Below, piece after piece: positions 12,871 to 26,319 of a DNA stretch of 64,000 bases. The stretch spans positions 2,269,402 to 2,333,401 of the forward strand of contig FN649751.1 of NCBI GenBank assembly GCA_000310025.1, read 5' to 3'. The stretch's first letter is position 1. Each line of letters starts with the position of its first letter. Source of the DNA: Ectocarpus siliculosus. Lineage: Eukaryota > Sar > Phaeophyceae > Ectocarpales > Ectocarpaceae. The position numbers and the translations under genes are program-made. The notes below the pieces were generated by a model, which was given only the letters and a program-made list of their open reading frames with translations, was not told the DNA's origin and made no database searches.

Positions 12871-15800
12871 ATGGCCTCCTTGCGCGGCAGAAAGGCAGCG
12901 GCACCAATAGCAGCAGAAACCGAGGCTACAACATCACTGCCAGCAACGGAGACCGATCCAAACTCTCCGGGGGCCGGACAGGATCCACAAGCGGAGCATC
13001 AACGGAAGCAGCAGTGTCAGCGGCGCCTTTCGACGTCTCTCTCCCGTTCCCGTTCCCCTTCTTCGAACCCGCGCCGTCTCTCAGCCCCGCATTCGACTGT
13101 TGCCACGGAAGAGGGCAACGGGTACGACCTCTCAACTCCTCCCTCCTCCCCTGACTCCTCGGGCAGCAACAGGTGCGGCCGGTCATCTAGTGCTGCCAGC
13201 GCCGCAAGCACAAGTGGCGGCGCAACCTCGCACGAGATCCGCGGTCGAGTCCGCGGCCGCCGCCATTGTTCCTCCTCTTCGGCCGCCGCCAAGGATAGCA
13301 GTGTTGGTGTCGATGGTAGCAATGGGGCGACAAGGCAAAATAGTGTGGATGTGAAAGTTGACGCAGATATCCTTTCGGTACGCGGCGGGGTCGACTTCGC
13401 GGTGGAGGCTATCGGTCCCCTCGTGCGGTGGACGATCAAAACCAACGCCGGACAGCAGCAGCAGCAGCGCCAAGAGCAGCAAGAGGGAAGCAGCGGTCGG
13501 GGACAAGACCAAACCGAGGTGGACGGACGCAGCGCGAACAGTGCGGTCTGCGACAACACCGACCAAAACAAGACTGACAAAAAGTTTTACTTGCTCTTCA
13601 TCCCGGACGGCACCGACGACCCCCCCTTGATGAGGCAGATCTTAACGCGCGACGGCGGTAGCTACGAAGAGACCTTTGACCGACCGGGGTGCTGTAGGTT
13701 CGTTGTGGGCTCTGGCCCGATGACGATGGGACGCGTGGTCGTGTCCGGAGGGGGTGGAGAAGCGATGGCGTTTGATGATGATATCATCGACAACGACCCT
13801 ACTGCTGCTGGTTCTTGCGAGGTCCGTACGCAACCCGGGAAACGCGGGAGGGAAAGCTACACGGTACGTACAACTCCGTTTTACAATCGTCGTTCATAAT
13901 GTAAAGGTAACCAGCAAGCTCCAAGTTGTAATTAATGTATCGATACCGAAAAAAATATAACGTTGTGGAAAGTGTCGAGGGTCAGTCGCGTTGTTCGTGT
14001 TTCGACAATGGAGGGTTGCGTTGGGGTCTATCACTTCTCCGTCGACGGCGGGTATGCTTTCCTGGTGTGGTGGTTGGGGTTCAGCTTGCATGGTGGCGAT
14101 CGACCTACGCTCTAAGCATCCTTCTAACCAAAATCAACTTTGTGTAAACAGGCGAGGGGCCACAGGGACGATGCCTCGGGGTCGTCGGCTCCTACTACTC
14201 GAGTCCAGCAAGGAAATCACATGCAGCAGCTGCAGCAGCACGAAGACAGGGAAGACTTGGCCGTAGACGGGTTGAACCATGGTCACCCCGGTGAATCACA
14301 ACGTCCTATCGAAGGTGAGGCGGCGGCGTCTGCGCCACCGTCGCAGTTCGTGGCACCCTGTCGGGGCGCAGAAGCGGCAATAGAGCTGGCGGAGCACCTC
14401 GACGAGACACCCGTGCAAGGGGAAGTCGCAGCAGGGCCCCCTACGCCGTTGTCGGTTCCCCTGGTCCCGCAGGGCTATCCGTCGTTAGCGGTATCAACCG
14501 ACTGTGGTGGTGATGCTGGCGTCTGTGGTGATGAGACGGTGACGGTTTCGGCACGTGTTGACGGGCGAAATCGGTCGTCGCTCGCCTCTCCGAGTCCGAT
14601 CGTGCCTCCGTCATCTTTCGACACGGAGAGCGGCGAGCAGACGCCGCGGCGACGAAACCAAGAAGAGTCCATCGCCAGTGCGAATGCTGGCGGGTCTCCG
14701 GAAGAACCCTGTGAAGGAAGAGAAAGTCCCCTCCAGCCCTTTGTCCATGTGGGCGAGGGTGGGCCTACGGCCGCGTCCGACGCAGAAGGTGAAGCTGAAA
14801 TTGAGGTGATGGAAGTGATCGAGGAAGTGGGGAAGAAGAAACAGAGCGAGAGAGGCGAACACCCCGAAAATGAGGACAGCAAGCGCGATGGTGGTGACGT
14901 GTCAGGCTCTGGGGATCCCTGCTGTGCCGGCGGCGACGTGGACCAGGGGGCTTGGGATGATGCCCTTGACATCGGCTCAGGCAGCAACGAGGCAGGCGAA
15001 ATTTTGACGCTGGGCACAGATATACCGGCCGCATCTGCCGTCTCGGGCGGTTGCAAGAGGGGAGACGAGTCGGCCGAGACAGCTTCTCGTTCGGCGGATA
15101 CAACGGAGCCCGATACGTCATCGCGGGGAAAAGGAACACCTGTGACCAAGGTGGAAGAACCGCATCCGGAGGCAACAGCAGCAGCAGCAGCAGCAGCGAC
15201 GGTGGTGATCGGCAAAGACACCTCGAAAGGCCTGAGGTCTGCTCTCCTGTCTCCCGACCTATTGTCCCCAGCCTCTGAGCCGTCGAAGTGCCCGGAGCTG
15301 GTGCTCGCACGCTGCAGTGGTGGCGGCATCGGCGACTACCGTGACGTTGACTCAGACGACGATCCCGACGGTGATCTTAGCGACAACAGCCGCATCGATA
15401 GCGACGATGGGACTGCATCGACGAGTAGGAGTGTGAGGGGAGGAGCGTCCGAGGAGGCCCGACCGAGCTCACTGGTGGCGCTGTCCTCGGAGCCTCCAAC
15501 TTCATCGCTTGCCGCTACAGACGGGTTTGGCAGCGGCGGGGGCGGCGTTAGTGGCGGTGGCGGCGGCGAGTCTCCGTGTCTTGCCGGGGTGGTTCTGAAG
15601 GCAGAGGCCCCGCAGGTTTCGTCTTCTCTCCAAATCGAGCCCGTTACGACGAGGAGCCGTAGGATGGAATTGTCACCGGTGGACAATACGTTGACGCGGC
15701 GCGACTGGCCAGATGGAATGAGTCCGTTGACGTCTCCAGCGGTAGAGCGAGAACCGAGCAGAGACGACCGAGCTGCATTTGCCTGCTCGGATGATAACGC

Positions 15801-18800
15801 TGCTGCTGTGGTTTCGTCCTGCACAGTTGATACCAGTCATGCGACGGAGGGAGGACGACAGGTGGACATGATCGCGGTTGTTGGAGGTGAGGCAGAGAGG
15901 TCTTGGTTGGTTTTTGAAGCACAATGCGAGTTGGGTCTAAGCAGTATCGTCGTCTACGGCGTGGCCCAACTGGACACTTACAGCGGAATATCACCCGTGT
16001 GCCTTTTGTCGAGAACAGGCACGGTGACGAGTCTGAATGATAAACGTAAGAAAAGCGCACGATACTCCATGCTTACTGTGTGTACGGTTGCGATGAAGGA
16101 TACATGTTGACCAAGTTGAACGCATCGCCTAGAGAAACAAGGTAGCACCCTTCCATACAACCAGCTGCTGCGCACAACACGAGGGGTATCGCTACAGGTT
16201 AGACCTTACGTTGACCATCGTTGGTCGAGATAAGAGCGCGGGCCATGAACGAGAAACACCCTTTGGGCACCGGGCGTTGTACGTTTGTTCATGTGTTCAG
16301 ATTCACCCTTTGCTCGGGCACGAAGCCGCATTTGAGAGTTGCCGTACCCAACCAACAACAGACGGCCGGGGATACTGAGAGAGGGACCTCTGCGTGCGCG
16401 TGTGTGACAAGTGATTTATGCAATATATATATATATATATCCCTGCACCCTAGAATGAAACGAACATTATGTTGTCACTTGAACGTTACGGAATAGCGGC
16501 AAAGAAAGCAGTTTTCCGGCTTGGAAGGGGGCGCCACGGGTTGGGTTCCAAGTGTGTTCGTGGTGCTCTGTTTTCAACGAACTTCCGAGGCGTTCACTTC
16601 ATCACGTGCCACTTCTGTTCAATAATTTTTTAGTATGTTCCCGCTGGGTCAAACGCAACGCTTTTGCACACCCGGCGGCTCTCGTGTGAAACAAAAATGT
16701 ACTATTTCAAATCCTCCGAGACCCTGCCCAGACGCCGCGAAGTACTTCCGTCGATATATGTGAAAAACATTCTGCATCAAGAACCAGATCTCTGGTAACG
16801 GACGTGTTGCGCGTGAAGAAGAAAAAGCGAATATGTTCCATTTTCCGCCCCCAACTGCCCGCAAACTGTGATTGCGTATTAGATACCACAGTCGAGAAAT
16901 ATTGGTCGCAATCGATTCGTCACGAAGCCTCACGAGTATCGCAGCAGTGTCGGTGATATTGTGCTTGTGATCAACTTGTGTACATCTGTGTTGGGCTTGA
17001 ACAATAGCTCGCGAGGACCCACTAGTGCCGCAACTTAGCTTTTCAGGCAAGACAAGCAAAAGTCAGGCCTCGCGCCGCACTGACGACCCTTCTGATGGTG
17101 TGGTACAAGCATTCAATTTTTGGGATGGAACGACTGCAAAACCAATACCTTGCGAATGAACCTACACAAACAGGAGTCGACGATGGGGAGAAGGAGGAGG
17201 ACCTGGATCCACGCTCGGTCGTGAAAGGAGCACCCGCGGCGGTAGCGACGGCCTCGCTCGGGGCAGATGACAATGACCAATCGGCCAAGAGGGCGGGAGA
17301 CGAGATGCGCGTATCCGAGGGCGAGAACGACTACGTCACGGCGCCGCAAACTGTTTCGCCTCCAGGGCCAACAAGCAAGGACACGGGAGATGGTGAACCG
17401 AGGGCAGATGCCAGCAACGATACGCTGCCCTCCAGTTTCGGCCACGAGGCGACGAAGGGCAAGACTGGCACCGGCCAGGAGTCTCCTCCCCACGAGGATT
17501 CCTCCTGCTTGCGGCAGGTTTCTTCATCAAATGCCGGTACTTGCCCGGACAGCAGTGACGGCGGAGGTCAGCTCTGTGGATCGGAGGCTCCCAAGGCGAG
17601 CGCGAGTGAAACACATGGTACTTGCTCGAGCGGCAAATCGTGCGACGACGACGATGTTGGTGCGGTGACCGTAATCAGAATGGTCGGTGACGACCCCACC
17701 CAAGAATCCTTCATTCCTGAGACAGCCAAGGTTCGTGTCGGGGCCAGGGTGCATTGGGTGCTTAGCGGCGGTGCTGGCTCTGTGTCTGAGACCTTTCACG
17801 TGCGAAACGGGTGTCCGATTATTAAAAATGGGTGGGTGACGGAGTGCTCGTTTTCGCTCAGCGCCTCACAGCCCCGGTTCACCCACACTTTCCAGCAGGC
17901 GGGGACGTTCGTCGTGTCGAGCACCACCCTCCCATCCGAAGACGACAGGAAGAGGGGCGAGATCGTCGTGGAAAACACAAGCACCCAGAGCCATAGTGAT
18001 TCAGACAGCTTCGAATCCGCCGACAACGCCACCTCCACCCTTCCCGATGACGACTTCCACGATGTGGCCATCCTTGCTGATACTGCCGCGAGGCACGGCG
18101 GGGCAGGAAACCCCGTAATGGACCGTCTCGCTCCCTCCATGGTGGGGGGCTCCCGAACCTCGGCGGCTTTGTTGGATGCTCACTCCGAAGCAGAGACCAG
18201 CGGCGACGAGAAACATGATTTAGACGGAAGAGGGGGCGGCGGCAAGAGCGACAGCTACCACAGCCTGGATAACACGGACTTAGACGACACCAGGGCCACC
18301 CACCCCTGTGGGGTGAGTGTAGTGGAGTCTGGACGATCTGACGGCAGTGAGTGGGCTGGTAACGCGCCAGAAGCCAGTTCTTCAAAGACCAAGAAGAAGA
18401 AATCGAAAAAGAAGAAGAAAAGGGGTGCAGGCGGTGACGCTGGAGGCAGCGCCGACGGTAGTGGCGGGGGCGAAAAAGGGGGCGTCGATGGAGGTACAGG
18501 TGGAACCGGGGGCAAGGGCTTGAGCGTGCGCCGCGTTTGTGGGTTCGACGCATCGAAGGTTGAAGGGGGCATCGAGGATGACCCGGCGCTTTTGATCAAC
18601 GAGCTTGAGTTCTTGTCTCGGTACCCCGATCGCGTGGCGGGTATGAGGGGGGGGGGCTTGAAGTCGCAGGGCAAGACGCTCATCGTGGGGGGGCAGGGCT
18701 TCACGCCTTCGAAGCCTATGGTGGTGCAAGCGGGGGCTGCCGTGTTCATCAAGGCGGCTAGCGTTTGGCCCTACGGCGGCGGCGGACAGGAGCGAGTGCT

Positions 18801-21800
18801 GTCGATCGGTCTGCACGTTGTTCGCACAACGAAGGTTGGTGTTTTAGAAAAGTTGCGATGATCGCCAGCTCGTTCCAGTTGAAGCAAGGAAATATGCGAA
18901 TCAAGGATAGGTTAGGCGTTGTTAAGCACATTTCTCACAACACCGGCGCGTGCGTGCTCTTGCTGCGGTGGGACAAATCTCCATGGGTGACGGTGCTGAC
19001 GAATAAGATCCGTTCGTATCGCGTGCAGCGTCTCGGAAAGCACGTGAAAGATGCATTGCGGCGCGTTGTTCACCAGCTTGGCAATAGTCGTGCATTGACG
19101 CAACCATTAGGCCGCATCGTCTTTGAAGATGTAGACTACGCCGATGCAACCATTAATCCGTGACAACCGGCACGTGACCTGTACGATTGTGGTCGTGTTT
19201 TCTCGGTTTTTTGCCTGTTCGCCGTTCGTTTCCCATCAAAGCTTGTTCCAAGTAGGATTCTGGCCGGGCGTCTTAAGTGTCACCCGCCTCAACACGACGT
19301 ACACCCCTTTTCGCTGCAGGGTTTTCTTACCGTGCTATGACTCATCGCCCCCTACTTGTCCGTCTTTTTTCTTCTCCGCGCCAACCAACCTCGCCCCGTC
19401 CACTACGGCCAGACACAGCACTCCCCTGACAGACACGCTAGGCAAATCCCGGTCAAGAGGACGAATGATTCTGGAGGGCCTCTTGTGGCCGTGCTGCAGA
19501 AACCCGGGGTGTACACTCTGGTCGACAACCATTCTAGCAAACGGCTGAAGGTTACGGTGACCGAACGCCCCGAGGAGCCGCTGCAATTACATTCTTCTGC
19601 AGCGGCGAGGCTCCACCCGCCGGTGCCTGGGAAAGGAGAAAAAGACGGGCGATCGAGGCCGAGCAGCACACAGAACGCCGAACGTTCCAATAGCGCGGAG
19701 GCCAACAACACAGGGGGGGGTGAGGTCCTCTCGTCGTATCCCCGCTCAAAGAAGAAGAACAAGGGCAAGGAGAAGTCGGGTGCCGTTCCCGCTGCCACTA
19801 CTTCCACCGCCGCCACGCTTGCGGGCAATGCCGCATCCGCGTCAACAACGGAATCGCTGATCCACGCAGAGGCAGATGAGGCTATCTCCGTGGCGGAAGT
19901 CGCCCGCGGCGCCGGGGCGTCCGCCGGTGTGCCGACAGCACTATCGCCGCTACCGCTGTTGCCGCCGATACGGGTCAAGCAGGGAGGCGATGGCCTGAGC
20001 CTGGACGAGCTCGCCGAGCACTCCGCGCTGCACGGTGTGCATGTGGTGAACGTGTCCCACCGGAGAGGGTTCGAGCCGGCAGCGCTGGAGGTCGGTTTCA
20101 CCCCCGGGCTCGGTGCCTGCGTCATGTGCGACCTTGATTCGCAGCAGCGAGTGACGCGGGAGGTCGTGTGCAGGCGCCTCGTCGGCAGAGAAGGAAGAAG
20201 CAGCACCGCCAAGGAGGTGGGGTCTCGAAGTGTGGTGGGAGGGTTGGGGGACGTTTCCAACGGACATGGCGCCATCGGGGGCGATGAGGGCGCCAACGAC
20301 GATGCGGAGGAGGACGAGGACGATCCCAACGTCAAGTCAGCTCGCCTCGGCCCTGGAATCTTGAACAAGTGCTACTTCATGCTTGGGCGCTACGGGGATT
20401 ATAGGATTTCCTACCTGGGCGACGCAAGCAGAGGGGTTTCCGTCGTAGTGAGGCTGCCGCTGTCGTCTGGCGAAGGCGGAGGCTCTGAAGACGTGGTGAG
20501 GGCGTCGACAAGCGAGTTAGAGGTTTCTCGAGAGGGCGACGCAAGGTCGTTGTCGTCAGACGGAGTAGATGCTTCTGAAGAGAGTGGACGTTGCGACTCT
20601 GCGGCAGCTGCGTCGTCGGACGAGGAGAACTCAGCTGTCTTGTCTGGTCCGGCCGCAACTGCGACGGAAAGCGACGAGCCACAGGTTGGGTGTGCTACTG
20701 ATGCGTCTTCCTCGAGGCCAACCGAGGGCGGGCACGAGTTAGAGAACAGCTCGGCTGCAGCGGGTGCGGCGGCGGGTGGTGGGTTCTCTTTGGGGTCTGC
20801 GCCGGTAGACTGGGATAACGGCCAGGGCGGTTTCGTGCACCAGAGAGCTCAAATGAAGAAAAAGTCTCGGCGGCTCAAGCGCAACACGGCCGCAGCTGCC
20901 CTTGCCGTGGCTTCGGCGCAGGAAGCGGACAGAAAGGAGACTGCAGCGGCGGCTGCGGAGCCACGCCGTGGAGCGGTGGGCGAATTGACCGGTGGGGACC
21001 AAGCTGCCGCGGCATCGGCGATTCCCCGAGACACTGGTACCTCCAGCGTATCTCGAGCTTCGATTCACCTGCGTCGGGACCAGAGCGCATGCGCGACAGC
21101 CAGTTCCCAGGGGGCGACGGGGGATGGTGATGACGTTATGCTGATGGGTTCGTCTCTCAACAGGGTCAGGGCGCCGACAAGCGCTTCGCGGGGTGTTGGT
21201 ATATCTGTGAATGCTGCTGACGCGGAGACTGATGGCTCGGAGGCTGCTGCTGCCTCGGCCGCATCTGCGATCACCGACAAGCCGACTTCTTTCGGGAATC
21301 CTGACGTTGCGCCCGGGGATATCGAATCAACATCGCCGAGACCAGCTCAGATGGGAGCATGCAAGACGCGCAAAAAGTCCGACAGCAGGAATCTCGACTC
21401 TATCGATAGAGGTGCCTCATCGGTGACCCCAGCGCCGACACCGCCACCACCGCCGCGGCACCAGCAGCAGCACCAAGGTCCCCAGCGCACAGTGGAGGTT
21501 GGAAAGCAGAAGAAAGGCAAGCTGGAGCGCGGGGACTTGAGCGGTAAGACCTCGGGCGACGCTGCACCGAGGGCACTAGCGCCTCCAGTCCTAGCAGCAG
21601 CTGGTGCCGGAGAGGAGGAGAAACATAAACCACAAGCCGCCTCAGGTCGTACGGGTGCTACACGGGCGGCGGTGGCATCTGGTTGGGGGCATTCTAGTAT
21701 GGGCGCTTGGCGGAGCGACGCAAAGGGCGCCGCCGCTCATTCACAACAGTATTCAGGGAGCCTACCTCGAGCTAGTGCGCTCGACAGTGGGTGGTCCCGA

Positions 21801-24023
21801 ACGAACCAGTCCCGCGGAACGAGCGTGTCCGGGCGTTGGGGCAACCCTCCAGCCACGGTGTTTGCCCAACCTCGTCCGCCGCAGAGGATACTACAGGGGC
21901 GTGGTGGGGAAGGGGAGCGGACCGCGTCGTTTGGGCCACGGGCGGATGATCCAGCCACGGGCGGTGGCTCAGTCGGCGGGCCTGTTTCCGCCCGACCGAG
22001 TACGATCGTGGTCGACAGCGAGGAGCAGGAGCTGGCCGGTGTCGGCGGCGAGAACCTGCCAGCTTGCGGTGGACCTGAATCGACAGAGACTCCCGCGGTG
22101 TTGCCGCCCGCTGGAGCAACGACGACGACGGCGGCGGGAAGGGTCCCCCCTGGGCGCGTATCGAGCCGCACGGACACCTGTCGCTCTCGCCCTTTTGTCT
22201 CCAAAGACGACTGTCCCTCTTTCTCGCCAAAAGGACGTTCTACCGCTGACAGGTGTCGTGGTGCTCCGGCGACCAGTGGAGCACGAGTGGCAGTGGACAA
22301 AGCGGGTCTGCCCCGGCCTCAATCGGTGCTTGGTCAGGCAGCGGCAACAGGCGTCCAGTCTGTCGGGAGCGGAAACGGTGGCGGTGGGAAGATCAATGTA
22401 GGTGCCAACGAATCGGCTTGTTCTTCTCTGAGCACGGACGTGGTGGAGGGTCGTCGCTCTTGGGCAGACGTTTCGGCCTCTAACCCGTCAGACGTAGCGT
22501 CCGTAGGGTCGACATCGTCTACCAGAGCCTCTAACTTCGGGGCCGCCAGCACCAATACGTTGAATAAAAAGCAGAAAAAGAAGGCCAAGGCGGCCGAGCG
22601 CAAGGCGGCCAAGCGGAAAGCCGCGGCGGCAGCAAAGAGTGGAGCGGCAGCGGCGTCCCTGGCGGAGGAGTCGACGCTGAAGCCCTCCGCAAAACTGCAG
22701 GCTTCTCCTCCAGCGGAGTCCGACCGTTTTTCCACCAAGCAACGCCATCCTGTGGCAGTTACTCCCGAGACGGTTGCTGCCGGATCGCACGTGGATGTGC
22801 ACGAGGCGGGTGCGGGAAGCGGCAGTGGCGGTGGCAGTGGCGGTGGCAGTGGCAGTGGCGGCGGCGGCGGCGGCGGCGTAGCCGAGGCTACCATGGCAGC
22901 CTCCCCTAGCACCTCGTTCAGGAACCGAGCCCCGCTCGAGAATGTCACCGCGGGCAACGTATACAGCGCGACAGGCCCTACTTCTTTGTCTTCGTCGGAC
23001 GAGGGTGGCGTCGCACGCGTATCCTCGATGCCGGGGTTGGCCTCCGGTGGATGGACGCACGCAGCAAGAGAGGGTCGAGGAGGCGCGGAAGAGAAGGGGA
23101 CTGGTGGTGCCGGTGCTCCCAATCCTGCGGGACACGCGGCCGGCGATGATGGCGACGGTGCTGGTGCGGGCCGAGTGTTTGGCGAAGGGCCTGACCGCCC
23201 GCCGCCGTCTGAGCTGGCCATCACGGTCACAGAAGAATCCTCACCGGCGATGGTTGAAGCCACGTCCGTGCCTGTTGCTGCTGCGCCGCTGCAAGCGCAA
23301 GCCCTTCAGTGGCTGCCACCTGGGTTCGGCGGCGATCGCCTCTGTGATGAAGCACGTCCTTCCGCCGCAAACGTACCAGAAGGCACAACGAACCGTACAT
23401 CTTGCACCCCGACCGGAGCGCCGCCCGGTTTCGACGGCGACCACCTTCGTGATGAAGCGCATCCTTTGGCGGCAACCGCCGCAGGAGGCGGAATGAAATC
23501 TGCTACTCGCCCCCCCACCGGAGCGAGTACGACCCCCACTGATATTTCGGAGGCGGCCGCGGCTGCAGCGGGGACCCTGGCCACGGCAGCACTGGCGAGC
23601 AACCCGACCGGCGGCCGGGCACAGAACTCCGCGAAGCAGGGCGGCGGTGGAGGTTTCGGTAACTGTTCTACGAAGATTTCTTTGGAGGAGCGGTCGCGGC
23701 GGAACCGCGCGCTGAGTGCAGGTGCTTCCCCTTTCTTTCCGGCGAGATACGGGCACCGTGGTCGGCGGGGCTATCGGACGGTCCAGCAGGCGAAGCCTGC
23801 GCAATTTCCGGAAGAGAGCCGGCTGCCGGGTGGGGGGTACTTCGTCGAGGAGGGCCCAGACGACACCCTCCCGCCGCCCTCGGCGTTCGAGATGCAGGAA
23901 GCCGCCCACATGATGAAGGTGTACAACGACATGATGGAGCGGCTGCGCACAACAGGCATGGACGAGACGCTTCCCAACGGGTTTACACCCCGGATTTACG
24001 ACTTCACAGAAGGCGGTTGTTGA
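12871..24023 (+). CDS. Giant protein with four degenerate cupredoxin-like domains and a C-terminal PAM2-like motif
   Basis: I recognise no named family. Model: 12871-13863, 14152-15886, 17174-18834, 19458-24023 (about 2,984 aa); phases agree, but the junctions into exon 3 and into exon 4 are the least certain. The ATG at 12871 has an ACCATGG context. Cupredoxin-like strand patterns lie at nt ~13340-13790 (VRWTI ... YEETFDRPGCCRFVVGS), ~17660-17990 (VRVGARVHWVLSG ... FTHTFQQAGTFVVSS), ~18670-18834 continued from 19458 (MVVQAGAAVFIKA ... LQKPGVYTLVDNHSS) and ~20030-20460 (FMLGRYGDYRISYLG). The usual His/Cys/His/Met copper ligands are mostly missing, so copper electron transfer is unlikely. Linkers are acidic/Ser-rich or Lys-rich (18385-18423, 20850-20885, 22560-22640). 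LSAGASPFFP (23712-23741) fits the PAM2 pattern LxxxAxxFxP, which binds the MLLE domain of poly(A)-binding protein. A cytoplasmic mRNA-associated scaffold is my inference. Confidence 0.7.
16423..16440. repeat. TA dinucleotide microsatellite
   Basis: About nine TA units in the intron between exons 2 and 3 of the cupredoxin-like gene. Confidence 0.9.
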
Positions 24024-26319
24024 TCGAAATCAAACGAGTGCGTGGCGTGGTTTTGGCTGTTCTTGGTGGTGAGTTGGGTTTGTTCGCTTGCGATCATTGG
24101 TGCATTTGTTTGTGGCCCGTCCTTGGCAATGAGCGGCGTGCTGTTTACAACATTTGTCTCTGCTTGTTGGATGCCGATAGCCACCGACAGTGAACAGGTT
24201 GTCTGGTTATGTTTCCAGGAAGGCCGAGGTGTTACCTATGATCAAAGACCAGAGAAAGCAGCAAGGATTGGTGGTGTTTGGAAGAATCACAACAAGTCCG
24301 GGTGGGCGTGTGGATCATGGCATCGCTGGCGTCTGTGGGCAATGAGGAGCGGGAAGACTGTCTGCAAGGTTATGAATATGTCGTGTGATTTCGAGACAAA
24401 GGGCCGAGTTTTCCGGGGGAAACGTCTCTTTCCAAGGCAAAGGGCTTCACAGCTTCTCTTGGTTTCTTTGTTCTGCGTAATTTTATTAGTGTTCCGTGTT
24501 TTTGGTTGGATGGGAAGAATGAGTTGTTCTTGTGGTGTTTTCTTTTGCCTGTGTCCTATTTGGTGTTTCTCGGGACTCGAGGGGTTGGTGTCGGGTATCA
24601 GGGTGCCTCGCACCGCTTGAAGGCCAGCGTGAGGTAGCATCCATGTCACCTGCTTTCGGGAACTTGGTTCTACGGCAGGAGTCTGCTGTCTGCCTTGGCT
24701 TCACGCGTTCCGGGTTTGTCAAAGATATTGCAGTATGTGTCATTTGCGTACCTCTCCCGCTCTCCGTCTTTCTCTCTCGCGCTCTGCTTTATTCAGACGC
24801 AACTGACGGTTTGTGTGGGGTTGCTTCAGGTCCCTGCGTTTTATCTTTCGCGTTGCGTTTACAATCATCCCGGATACCGTTTAGTAGCACTTCAGCTTTT
24901 TCCCGCACTTCCTACTGCTCTGTGCGATTGTTGCGCTACAAGATTGTTGTCACGTGTTGTGAGGCGGGCAAGCAAGAAGAGGTGGGTCTGTTGAACTGGA
25001 TGTACGTTTGACGGCGAGGGTTTGGACCTGGACGGCACCTAACATCCCACAGCAAGAGATGAACCATCCGTTGTGGTATGTCGCGGTTTGTTCTTGGAGG
25101 AGAGCAGTGCAAGATAAGGGAGCCAAATATGTCTTGTGGGTGCCCGCGGGAGAATTTACTTTAGAGGGAGGAGGCTGGTGAGAGATTTTCGTGAGGTCTA
25201 CTGTTGGGCGTGGTGAGAGTAGATGGGAAACTTCACGGGCGAAGATGAAGGGCGATTTGGTATCGTAAATTAACTAGGAGTCGTGCGAGTTTAGGTATAC
25301 ACAATTATCGTAGTTCTGGCTGGCGTACACAACAAACACGTGTGTCGACAGTGCTTGGTGGTTTTGAAGGAGGGGAAGAGAACATTAGGTGTGCGTGGGT
25401 GGAGCTGCACGGAGTGAAATAGCACCTTGCCGCTGCCCGATTCTGCACTTGTAGGTGGTGCTCACCACCAGTGGTTGGGGAGCGAGGAGCGAAGGAAAGG
25501 GGGGGCGGTACATGTCAGGAAAGGTGGCGTTTTTTTTGCAAGGGGGTCGAGCTAGCGCTGGCATCAGAGCTCTTCAGTGTGCGTGCATGCGTCCTTTGGC
25601 AAATAGAGCAGTAGAGCAACCGTAGGGAGTAATTTTTGTCTTCTCTACGCTTGGGTGTGCGTTGGTGTGATGTCTCAACCAGTCTGGGCCGCGAGAGGAG
25701 GAAGGAATACATGATATGTGTGATGGTGAACGTGCTGAATATAAACGTTTTGTGCGATCTGGTGTGGTCTAGGGCTTTCAGGATACTGCCGGATCGAAGT
25801 GTATCCTTAACTCTTTCATGTACTCCGAACCCAACCACAAGACGTCTTTATTGGTCCTCGTGACATGAGTTTGCCTACTGCTTGCGGTCGATATCGCCTC
25901 GAGGTGGGCTTTGCCACAAGCAAATCCTGGCACCACAAAGGCTCGTGTGTGGACACATGACACACGTTGCCCCCGAGACCTCCTGCAACAACAGCGGCTT
26001 GTTGATCTCAGTGTTGATGAACGTCACAGTTCGTACGCTCACAAATGGGACGGCCGCCAAAATACATACCGCTGGGAGACACAGTGGACCTTCCACAGAC
26101 CGTGCGCGCATCTAAGATACATATCTCCCGTCATACACCCACTACCCTACTCAGTCGATCAACTCCTGCTGAATACTACTGCACTCTTGTGTCCTTTTCG
26201 GCCCCCATGATGACATCCAGCCGAGTCATCATCCGACAAAAAGGATCAAATGGGTGTGTAACTTCACATTGGTCACCATTCACCATTTACGACCACCAAA
26301 TATCTCGCCCCAACCACCT
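24024..26319. other. Tail-to-tail intergenic region
   Basis: Lies between the 3' ends of the cupredoxin-like gene (+) and the TMEM260-like gene (-). It should hold both 3' UTRs. T-rich on the plus strand between about 24030 and 25000. I see no coding or structured element. Confidence 0.5.

Noticed and set aside
14475-15329. 284-codon minus-strand open frame
   Set aside because: Antisense shadow of cupredoxin-like exon 2, in register with its Ser/Asp codons.
19403-20368. 321-codon minus-strand open frame
   Set aside because: Antisense shadow of the long last exon of the cupredoxin-like gene.
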